Source of the DNA: Deltaproteobacteria bacterium
Lineage (GTDB): Bacteria; Desulfobacterota; SM23-61
Length of the DNA: 6,556 nucleotides
Direction: 5' to 3'
Assembly: GCA_029857975.1 (NCBI GenBank)
Contig: JAOUFX010000171.1
Span: 1 to 6,556 of the forward strand
Under the pieces are notes generated by a model. That model saw nothing but the letters and a program-made list of their open reading frames with translations. It searched no databases and was not told the origin of the DNA. This document shows positions 1-5,528 of this stretch, piece by piece. The position numbers were made by a program, and so were the translations under genes. Every line of letters starts with the position of its first letter. The stretch's first letter is position 1.

Positions 1-933
1 AGAAAAGCCCGTGAGAATATTGGCGGCGAATCCGCGGTGGACTTCGAAAAATTTCCCTCCATCCACCACTCGTTTGACCACCTGGCGCATGTCATAAGCC
101 TTCTTGGGATCCTCGGGGACGAGAGTGCGCAACGATTCATCTTCCCGCCCCGGATCATCTCCCGTATCCACTCGGGGGGGGTCCTGGCGATTATTCAAAG
201 GGAGGAAGCTTAAAAGCTCCTTGATCATCTCCATACATTCCTGCTCGTTCACTGCCTGGAAGTGGGCCACACCGCTGATCTGCGCCTGCACGGCGGGTCC
301 CCCCAGCTTTTCCTTGGTGATCTCTTCCCCGGTAACGGCTTTGATGACTGCCGGCCCCGTCAGGAACATAGCGGAGATATCCTTGACCATGAAAATAAAA
401 TCTCCCAGCGCAGGAGAGTAGACGGCCCCCCCTGCGCAGGGTCCCAAGACGGCAAAGATTTGGGGGACCACTCCCGAGGCCATCACATTTCTCTGGAAGA
501 TGTTCCAGAAAGCGAAATTTCTCACACCCTCGCTGACCTTGGCTCCTCCGGAGTCATTGAGCCCGATCACCGGAACCCCGTTTTGAATGGCCAGATCGAT
601 GACCTTGCCCATCTTCCGCGCTTCCCTCTCCCCTAAGGAGCCGGCCTCAACGGTAAAATCCTGAGAATAGAGGTAAACCGGCCTGCCCTGGATCTGCGCT
701 GCGCCGGTGATCACTCCCTGCCGGGTGGTCACCTTTCCTTTCAGCTTGCCGAATTTCGGGGGGAAGCTTTCCACGAAAGCATCCAGTTCCTCAAAGCTTC
801 CCGGATCGACCAGCAAGTCGATCCTCTCCCGGGCGGTCAATTTCCCGGCGGCATGTTGTTTTTTCTTGGCCTCCTCCGTATCCGCCAGTGTTTTTCTTTT
901 TTCCCTAAGCTCTTCTACTCGGGTCTCACTCAC
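1..933 (-). CDS. Acyl-CoA carboxylase/decarboxylase carboxyltransferase subunit (partial, N-terminal 311 codons)
   Basis: The protein belongs to the family of propionyl-CoA carboxylase beta chain and methylmalonyl-CoA decarboxylase alpha chain (MmdA), which move a carboxyl group between biotin and an acyl-CoA in the cytoplasm. The frame is open from a GTG at 931-933 to the window edge; the family is usually about 510-520 residues, so roughly 60% is present and the 3' end lies outside. Visible landmarks: KLTARERIDLLVDPGSF (31-47), YSQDFTVEAGSL (89-100), GLNDSGGAK (124-132), the oxyanion-type GPCAGGAVYSPALGDF (164-179), FLTGPAVIKAVTGEEIT (190-206) and LPLNN (244-248). Several consensus positions differ: SGGAKVSEG for the usual SGGARIQEG, and LGGPAVQ for LGGAxxH. 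ATG codons occur only well inside the domain; the GTG has a good Shine-Dalgarno and lies one base after the preceding stop, so translational coupling is likely. Whether it carboxylates or decarboxylates, and on which acyl-CoA, cannot be told from this part. Confidence 0.9.
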   Translation of the reverse strand, partial: MSETRVEELREKRKTLADTEEAKKKQHAAGKLTARERIDLLVDPGSFEELDAFVESFPPKFGKLKGKVTTRQGVITGAAQIQGRPVYLYSQDFTVEAGSLGEREARKMGKVIDLAIQNGVPVIGLNDSGGAKVSEGVRNFAFWNIFQRNVMASGVVPQIFAVLGPCAGGAVYSPALGDFIFMVKDISAMFLTGPAVIKAVTGEEITKEKLGGPAVQAQISGVAHFQAVNEQECMEMIKELLSFLPLNNRQDPPRVDTGDDPGREDESLRTLVPEDPKKAYDMRQVVKRVVDGGKFFEVHRGFAANILTGFS

Positions 934-934
934 T

Positions 935-2302
935 TTATTTACCCCTTAAAAGATCGGTTAAGTTGGAAATTTTTTTCACTTTCTCCAGGTTCTCCACGAT
1001 CCCAATGGTCTTTTCCCGCTCCTTTGGGGTTTGGATTCCCTTCACACATTGACGGTATTTATCCCTGACTTCTTCAGAAGAAAGGGGATTCTCCGGAGTC
1101 CCTTTGGCTTCATCCACGGTTTTCGTAAATTCCTTTCCATCTTTCAAAAGAACTTTCACCGTGGTGGAAGGGTTGCCTGAATTCTCGATCGTATTCAGGT
1201 CGGGGCGGACGGAGAAGGTAACTCTTTTGATCATTTCCTGGATTTTCGGATCTTGAACTTTCTGGTCTTTGAAGAAGGGGAGTCCCACTTTCCTTTCCAG
1301 CAGGGCGAGGGCCATGCAGAATTCCATGCTGAATTTTCCCTGGAGAGCCGTTCGCGGCCGGGAATGAATAAGCATCTGGGGGGTGGTGTAGCTTCCGGCG
1401 CAGGAAATGGCCTCCACTTCTTCGGGTCGAATATCGTTCTGCTCGACCATCTCCAGTATGGCATCGATGGCCGGATGGGTCCGGGCGCAGCTCGGGTAGC
1501 GCTTCAGCCCCACCCCCGGAGAAACGATATCGAAGGGGTCTCCCAGCCGGGATACGATTTTACTCAAATCGTATTTTTCCGCCCCGGCAAATGCATGGGC
1601 AAAGCCGAGCTTGCCCTCCACAATCCCTCCATCGGCCGTATATCCCCGTCGGGCCAGCTTGGCGGCAACCACCCCGTTCTCCGCGGCATGCCCGGCATGG
1701 AGGGGTTTGGTCATGGTTCCAAAATTCTGCCGCAGGCCGGAGGCCAGAGAGGCGGCAATCCCCAAAGCGAGGCATATTTTTTCTGGGGGCAGCTTGAGGA
1801 GTTTGGCCGAAGCCGCTGCCGCGCCCATGGTGCCCAGAACGGCCGTGGGGTGCCAGCCGTTTTCGAAGAGATGAGGATTGATCCCGGCCCCCAGCTTGGC
1901 TTCTACCTCCAAGCCGACGATAAACGCCTGCAAGACCTCTTTCCCCGACCCTTTCATCTCTTCGGCCACGGCCAAAGTAGCCGGAAGTACCGGAACTGTG
2001 GGATGGCCGCGCATGGAGCGGTTGATGTCATCATAATCAAGAGCATGGCCAAAGGTGCCGTTGGCCAGTGCGGCGAGAGGAGCGGAAGTCTTGAACTTCT
2101 TGCCCCAGACACTGGCTCGGGGTTGCCCTCCCGTATCCTTGATAAATTCGGTCATGATCTTGGCCATGGGATCCCGCGAGCCCGCCTGGGCAACTCCCAG
2201 GCAATCCAAAATGACCTTCTTGCCCATCTCCTTTGCTTCGTTGGGAATTTGATCCAGCTTGGTTTGAGCGATAAAGTCCGCTAATTTTTTGGTTACTTCC
2301 AT
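935..2302 (-). CDS. MmgE/PrpD family protein (2-methylcitrate dehydratase / aconitate decarboxylase-like)
   Basis: This 455-residue protein has the usual full length of the MmgE/PrpD family, whose known members are cytoplasmic enzymes acting on polycarboxylates: 2-methylcitrate dehydratase PrpD, cis-aconitate decarboxylase, and iminodisuccinate epimerase. Landmarks in order: NGTFGHALDYDD (81-92), GHPTVPVLPA (99-108), HPTAVLGTMGAAAASAKLL (151-169), TKPLHAGHAAENG (198-210), RRGYTA (218-223), KRYPSCARTHPAIDA (267-281) and KFSMEFCMALAL (323-334). By analogy with cis-aconitate decarboxylase, the Asp pair 91-92, His100, Lys199 and His276 are plausible active-site residues; this mapping is by eye. 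The start is supported by GGGGGAGG 8 nt upstream (2311-2318). It lies between a CoA-transferase gene and a carboxyltransferase gene, suggesting it handles a free polycarboxylate feeding the same pathway. No cofactor site is expected or seen. The reaction cannot be assigned from family membership, so no gene symbol is given. Confidence 0.92.
   Translation of the reverse strand: MEVTKKLADFIAQTKLDQIPNEAKEMGKKVILDCLGVAQAGSRDPMAKIMTEFIKDTGGQPRASVWGKKFKTSAPLAALANGTFGHALDYDDINRSMRGHPTVPVLPATLAVAEEMKGSGKEVLQAFIVGLEVEAKLGAGINPHLFENGWHPTAVLGTMGAAAASAKLLKLPPEKICLALGIAASLASGLRQNFGTMTKPLHAGHAAENGVVAAKLARRGYTADGGIVEGKLGFAHAFAGAEKYDLSKIVSRLGDPFDIVSPGVGLKRYPSCARTHPAIDAILEMVEQNDIRPEEVEAISCAGSYTTPQMLIHSRPRTALQGKFSMEFCMALALLERKVGLPFFKDQKVQDPKIQEMIKRVTFSVRPDLNTIENSGNPSTTVKVLLKDGKEFTKTVDEAKGTPENPLSSEEVRDKYRQCVKGIQTPKEREKTIGIVENLEKVKKISNLTDLLRGK
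942..947 (-). promoter_or_regulatory. Shine-Dalgarno that fixes the GTG start of the carboxyltransferase gene
   Basis: AAGGGG on the minus strand lies 8 nt upstream of the GTG at 931-933, inside the last codons of the MmgE/PrpD gene, whose TAA is at 935-937. No ATG or alternative initiator in the same frame sits near it. This supports the GTG start and coupling of the two genes. Confidence 0.65.
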
Positions 2303-2310
2303 TGGTTTAC

Positions 2311-2318
2311 CCTCCCCC
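2311..2318 (-). promoter_or_regulatory. Very G-rich Shine-Dalgarno of the MmgE/PrpD gene
   Basis: GGGGGAGG on the minus strand ends 8 nt before the ATG at 2300-2302. It is unusual because a near-identical G-rich block, GGGGGGAGGGGGG (2344-2356), sits about 25 nt further upstream as one arm of a palindrome. The upstream C-rich arm could in principle compete for either block; that regulatory reading is inference. Confidence 0.55.
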
Positions 2319-2339
2319 TATGCAAATTGACTGGATCAG

Positions 2340-2382
2340 AAATCCCCCCTCCCCCCTGTTTAAAGGAAGGGTGGGGGGTTTT
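2340..2382. repeat. Intergenic C-run/G-run palindrome (hairpin-forming, REP-like)
   Basis: On the plus strand, AAATCCCCCCTCCC (2340-2353) is complementary to GGGTGGGGGGTTTT (2369-2382) apart from two T:T mismatches, leaving a 15-nt loop that contains TTTAAA. It fills much of the 104-nt gap between the CoA-transferase and MmgE/PrpD genes. In the minus-strand transcript the C-rich arm comes first and the 3' arm is followed by ATTTCTG, so there is no proper U-tract and a classical intrinsic terminator is not convincing. C-run/G-run palindromes of this style occur as dispersed intergenic repeats in many environmental bacteria; whether this one is multi-copy cannot be seen here. Confidence 0.7.
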
Positions 2383-2406
2383 GAAGTTTGGTTTGGAAAT
2401 CGGTAA

Positions 2407-3627
2407 TTACTCGGACAGCTTGATGGCTCCCTTCTGTTTTAAGGCATCAATCTTCTCCCTTGAGCACCCGAGAATGTTAGTAAGGACCTCCCGGGTGTGT
2501 TCCCCCAATTGGGGCGGGCGGGTAAAGGCATTGGCCGGAGTTTTTTCCATTTTCAAAGGATTGCCAATGGTCTTGATCTTTTCCTTGGCCGGTCCTTCAG
2601 TCTCGACGATCATCTCTCGGGTCAAAACCTGAGGATCAGACAGAACCCGATCCAACGTATTAATGGGCCCTGCGGGCACTCCAGCCTTGTGAATCGCTTC
2701 CAGCCACTCATCGCCGCTTTTGGTTTGCAAATGACTTTCCATCATGGGGATCAAAAGGGATTTGTTTTCCAGGCGGGCGTTGCGGCTGGCAAAGCGGGGA
2801 TCCTCTGCCCATTCGGGCTTCCCCATGGCCCGGCAAAGCCTCTGAAAATGATGGTCCTGGTGAGCTACGATCACGATCTGGATATCTTTGGTCTTAAAGG
2901 CCTGATAGGGAACCAGAGACTGATGTCCCGAACCGATCGGGCCGGGAATTTTCCCGGAATGGAAGTAATATTGGGCAATATAGGTTAATAGATAAACCTG
3001 GCCGTCCAGCAGGGAGACCTCCAGTCGCTGCCCCTGCCCGGTCTTCTGCCGGTGAATATAAGCGGCCAGGATTCCATGCACGGCCAGCAATCCTCCCACC
3101 AGGTCGCCGAGGGGAATTCCCGCCCGGACAGGAGAGCCCCCGGGCTCGCCCGTAATGGACATACCCCCGCTCATGGCCTGGACAATGAGGTCATAGCCTG
3201 GCCGGTCCCGATACGGTCCCGTGTAGCCAAAAGTAGAAATCGAGCAGCAGATAATCTGCGGATTGTAGCGTTGCAGATGTTCGTAATCGACCTGCAGGCG
3301 CTCCAGAACTCCGGGGCGGTAGTTGTCATAAACCACATCGGCCTTCTTGACCAGGTCATAGAAAACCTCACGCCCTTCCGGAGACTTGAGGTTGAGGACA
3401 ACGCTCTTCTTGTTGCGGTTGATCGACCAGAAATAAGCACTGTTCTCGCCATAGTAATAAGGAGGGGCTACCCGCGTCTCATCTCCGTCTAAAGGTTCAA
3501 TTTTAAGAATTTCCGCTCCCAAATCCCCCATCAACATAGAGCCGGAAGGGCCGGCCAGCATCATGCTCAGGTCGATAATGCGGATGCCTTGAAGAGGACC
3601 TTTGCTTTCTCCTTGGTCTGCTGCCAT
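2407..3627 (-). CDS. CaiB/BaiF (class III) CoA-transferase family protein
   Basis: The 406-residue length fits this family, which transfers CoA from a donor acyl-CoA to a carboxylate through an aspartyl-CoA anhydride; members serve formate/oxalate, carnitine, benzylsuccinate and dicarboxylates. Visible: PLQGIRIIDLSMMLAGP (11-27), LGAEILKIEP (36-45), NRNKKSVVLNL (70-80), DVVYDNYRPGVLERL (97-111), GYTGPYRDRPGYD (134-146), PLGDLVGGLLAVHGILAA (172-189) and GQRLEVSLLDG (199-209). Asp175 in PLGDLVGG is the expected nucleophile. The family's racemase branch has a His in GHDINY; here the matching residue is Tyr145 (GYDLIV), which favours a true transferase over an alpha-methylacyl-CoA racemase. The ATG at 3625-3627 is preceded by AAAAGGAGAAG, with AGGAG about 11 nt upstream. 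In this operon it most likely activates the carboxylate that the mutase then rearranges, or recycles CoA from the pathway's product. Acceptor and donor are not identifiable from sequence. Confidence 0.93.
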   Translation of the reverse strand: MAADQGESKGPLQGIRIIDLSMMLAGPSGSMLMGDLGAEILKIEPLDGDETRVAPPYYYGENSAYFWSINRNKKSVVLNLKSPEGREVFYDLVKKADVVYDNYRPGVLERLQVDYEHLQRYNPQIICCSISTFGYTGPYRDRPGYDLIVQAMSGGMSITGEPGGSPVRAGIPLGDLVGGLLAVHGILAAYIHRQKTGQGQRLEVSLLDGQVYLLTYIAQYYFHSGKIPGPIGSGHQSLVPYQAFKTKDIQIVIVAHQDHHFQRLCRAMGKPEWAEDPRFASRNARLENKSLLIPMMESHLQTKSGDEWLEAIHKAGVPAGPINTLDRVLSDPQVLTREMIVETEGPAKEKIKTIGNPLKMEKTPANAFTRPPQLGEHTREVLTNILGCSREKIDALKQKGAIKLSE

Positions 3628-3661
3628 AATCGATTCTTCTCCTTTTCCCTAACCAAGATAA

Positions 3662-3755
3662 GGGTTCGATGATTCCAGGATTCAAGTGTTCTCGTGAAAA
3701 AATTTATGCTTGTTTTTGGCCCTTGAATCCTCGATCCCTTGAATCCTTGAACCCC
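3662..3755. repeat. Cluster of direct and inverted GGATTCAAG / CTTGAATCC repeats in an intergenic gap
   Basis: The 133-nt gap after the mutase gene contains CTTGAATCC at 3722-3730 and again at 3738-3746, followed by the variant CTTGAACCC from 3746, with the inverse GGATTCAAG at 3678-3686. Outside the inverse copy, GGGTTCGA (3662-3669) pairs with TTGAACCC (3747-3754) apart from one position, so the whole stretch can fold as an imperfect hairpin around an A/T-rich loop (about 3690-3720). A short perfect palindrome, GAACCCCGGTTC (3749-3760), directly abuts the mutase stop codon. The six-base U run in the minus-strand transcript lies in the loop, not after a stem, so this does not look like a standard terminator. 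The reading is degenerate intergenic repeat DNA. Confidence 0.65.
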
Positions 3756-3760
3756 GGTTC

Positions 3761-5509
3761 TTACAGCGCTGCCGCCTGGTATTCGCCAAAGACTTCCCGT
3801 AGAGTGTCGCAGATCTCCTGCACGGTGGCGTAGGCCTTCACGCATGCAATCAACGGGGGAAATAAATTGGTTTCTTCTTTGGCGGCCACGGCCTTCAATT
3901 CCTTGAGTAATCCGGCCACTTTTTTGTTGTCCCGGTTCTTCTTCACCTCTTTCAGTCTTTCGATCTGGTTGCGTTCGGCATTATCCCGCCGTTCGGGATC
4001 ATAGGGGTGAGGAACCAAACGGGTGGTCTGGACCTCAAGCTCCCCCTCGCCCGTATAGCAGTTGACCCCCACAATCAGGTCTTTTCCTTCCTCCAGCCTT
4101 TTCTGCCTCTCATAGGCGCTGCGGGCCACCTCCCTTTGCAAGTACCCGTTTTCAATCGCCCCCACAGCCCCGTTCATGGATTGAATCTTCTCCCATTCAC
4201 TCCAGGCGGCATTCTCGATTTCGTCCGTTAGGGACTCCACGTAATAAGACCCGGCCAGTGGATCCATAACATCTACCAGGCGAGCTTCGTTTTGCAGGAT
4301 GCGAGCCGCATCCTCGCTGAGCTGAATGGCTTCTAAGCTCCAGCCCAAACCTATGGGTTCATCAAAAGGAGGATTGCAGTTGGGTGGACCACCGGCTAAA
4401 GCCGCGGCGATTCCGCCGACGATGGATCGGGTTAAATTGTTGAGCGGGCGTTGAACCGTACAGTTCACCCGCCCACAATGGGCAGTGGAAGCCACCCGCA
4501 GCAGCATGGATCGTTCATTCTTCGCTCCGAATTTCTCCTTCAGGATTTTGGCCCACATTCTTCGAGCTGCGCGATGGAAGGCGACCTCCTGGAAAAATTC
4601 CATGGACCCGCCGAAAGCATTGAAACTGAACCGCGGGGCAAAGTCATCCACGTCAAGGCCGGCTTTAACCCCTTCCTGCAGGTAAGCTGTGCCGATGGCC
4701 ATGCTGATCGCCAGGTCCTGCTCCCGGGTTGCCCCCGCCTCGCGCACGTGGAATCCCCCCATGCTGGTGATGTTCACGTTGGGAAGGTGTTCGGCAAAAA
4801 ACACCAGGCTGTCGCGGAACATGCGCATAGAATGGCGGGGGGAGAAGATGTACGTTCCCCGGGCGACAAATTCTTTCAAAATGTCGTTTTGGGGCGTGGC
4901 CCGGATTTTTTCCCAGGGGATGCCCCGTTTGTCCGCCAGAGCCAAATACATGGACATAATGATATTGGCCGGGGCGTTGATGGTAAAGTTCGAGGCCGTC
5001 CGGTCGATGTCATTCTCCCCGGAAAAAGCCTCAAAGATGATCTCCATATCCTGCAGGGTATCGACCGCCACCCCCACCCGGCCTACTTCCCCTGCGGCCA
5101 GAGGGTTATCCGAGTCATACCCGCACTGGGTGGGCAGGTCGAAAGCGATATTCGGTCCGGCCCGCTGTCCTAACTGTTTCATATGGAGATAATAATCCCG
5201 TGTATCTTCAGCGGAGCCGTAGCCCGAATAGCGGCCGGCCCGGACCAATCCCGGGGCCTGCGCGATGGAACCGGAGCCCCTCTCCCCGGTCCGGTAGGGA
5301 AAGGTCGGAAATGTACCCGCCGTGAAGGGATATTGCCCGGGAAAGCCTACTTTTTCCAGGAAATTGAATTCTTCGCCGGCATCTAAGGGGCTGTAAACCC
5401 GGGTCGGAGCTTCTTTTAGCTTGAACCGCTCCAGAGCCGGTTTGAGCGTTGTTTCCTTCCATTTCTCCCTTGCTTCAAGGATCTTTGGCCAATCATCCTT
5501 TCTTTTCAT
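3761..5509 (-). CDS. Methylmalonyl-CoA mutase family protein, large (catalytic) subunit without B12-binding domain
   Basis: The 582-residue chain is the substrate-binding TIM-barrel part of the B12-dependent acyl-CoA mutases, which interconvert pairs such as succinyl-CoA and methylmalonyl-CoA in the cytoplasm. It ends after the linker; the usual C-terminal cobalamin domain with DxHxxG is absent, so a separate small subunit is required and is not in the window. Landmarks: QYPFTAGTFPTF (59-70), GRYSGYGSAEDT (92-103), IAFDLPTQCGYDSDNP (121-136), TPQNDILKEF (205-214), MGGFHVREAGAT (250-261), RFSFNAFGG (293-301), QRPLNN (353-358), DPLAGSYYVE (416-425). Tyr94, Gln207, Arg217 and His254 align with Tyr89, Gln197, Arg207 and His244 of Propionibacterium methylmalonyl-CoA mutase, which favours a carboxylated acyl-CoA rather than isobutyryl-CoA. 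The usual RPWT(I/M)RQ before the Tyr is replaced by a longer Gly-rich stretch (72-93), marking a divergent subgroup. The Shine-Dalgarno overlaps the stop of the receptor gene 17 nt upstream. Confidence 0.93.
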   Translation of the reverse strand: MKRKDDWPKILEAREKWKETTLKPALERFKLKEAPTRVYSPLDAGEEFNFLEKVGFPGQYPFTAGTFPTFPYRTGERGSGSIAQAPGLVRAGRYSGYGSAEDTRDYYLHMKQLGQRAGPNIAFDLPTQCGYDSDNPLAAGEVGRVGVAVDTLQDMEIIFEAFSGENDIDRTASNFTINAPANIIMSMYLALADKRGIPWEKIRATPQNDILKEFVARGTYIFSPRHSMRMFRDSLVFFAEHLPNVNITSMGGFHVREAGATREQDLAISMAIGTAYLQEGVKAGLDVDDFAPRFSFNAFGGSMEFFQEVAFHRAARRMWAKILKEKFGAKNERSMLLRVASTAHCGRVNCTVQRPLNNLTRSIVGGIAAALAGGPPNCNPPFDEPIGLGWSLEAIQLSEDAARILQNEARLVDVMDPLAGSYYVESLTDEIENAAWSEWEKIQSMNGAVGAIENGYLQREVARSAYERQKRLEEGKDLIVGVNCYTGEGELEVQTTRLVPHPYDPERRDNAERNQIERLKEVKKNRDNKKVAGLLKELKAVAAKEETNLFPPLIACVKAYATVQEICDTLREVFGEYQAAAL

Positions 5510-5519
5510 ATTGAAAAAT

Positions 5520-5528
5520 CTCCCTCCT
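5520..5528 (-). promoter_or_regulatory. Shine-Dalgarno of the mutase gene, overlapping the stop codon of the upstream receptor gene
   Basis: The minus strand reads TAGGAGGGAG, in which the TAG stop (5527-5529) of the receptor gene forms the beginning of the AGGAGGGAG ribosome site for the mutase ATG at 5507-5509. The core lies about 10-13 nt from the start. The overlap indicates co-transcription and probably translational coupling of receptor and mutase. Confidence 0.7.

Noticed and set aside
104..636. Two overlapping plus-strand open frames near the left edge
   Set aside because: They are antisense to the carboxyltransferase gene, which reads continuously on the minus strand from the GTG at 933 to the window edge with conserved motifs throughout.
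1253..2284. A 343-codon open frame on the plus strand opposite the MmgE/PrpD gene
   Set aside because: It mirrors a gene with a full set of family motifs, has no recognisable domain or ribosome site, and is rich in His, Gly, Arg and Gln as expected for antisense of a GC-rich gene.
2407..3627. Alpha-methylacyl-CoA racemase as identity of the CaiB/BaiF protein
   Set aside because: The racemase His of the GHDINY motif is replaced by Tyr145, while the transferase nucleophile Asp175 is present, so CoA-transferase is the better call.
3640..3700. Internal sigma-70 promoter before the CoA-transferase gene
   Set aside because: A TTGAAT and a TTATCT with 18 nt between them exist on the minus strand, but the match to the -10 consensus is poor and the TTGAAT is part of the repeat unit.
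3690..3760. Intrinsic terminator after the mutase gene
   Set aside because: There is a U6 run in the transcript, but no stable GC stem directly before it; the run falls in the loop of the repeat hairpin. The next gene is in the same orientation and probably continues the pathway.
3567..3845. A 92-codon minus-strand open frame across the mutase/CoA-transferase gap
   Set aside because: It overlaps both real genes in another frame, and its middle part is a translation of the intergenic repeats, not a protein.
4451..5173. A 240-codon open frame on the plus strand inside the mutase gene
   Set aside because: It lies wholly antisense to a conserved catalytic region and its translation shows no family features; it is a by-product of codon bias.
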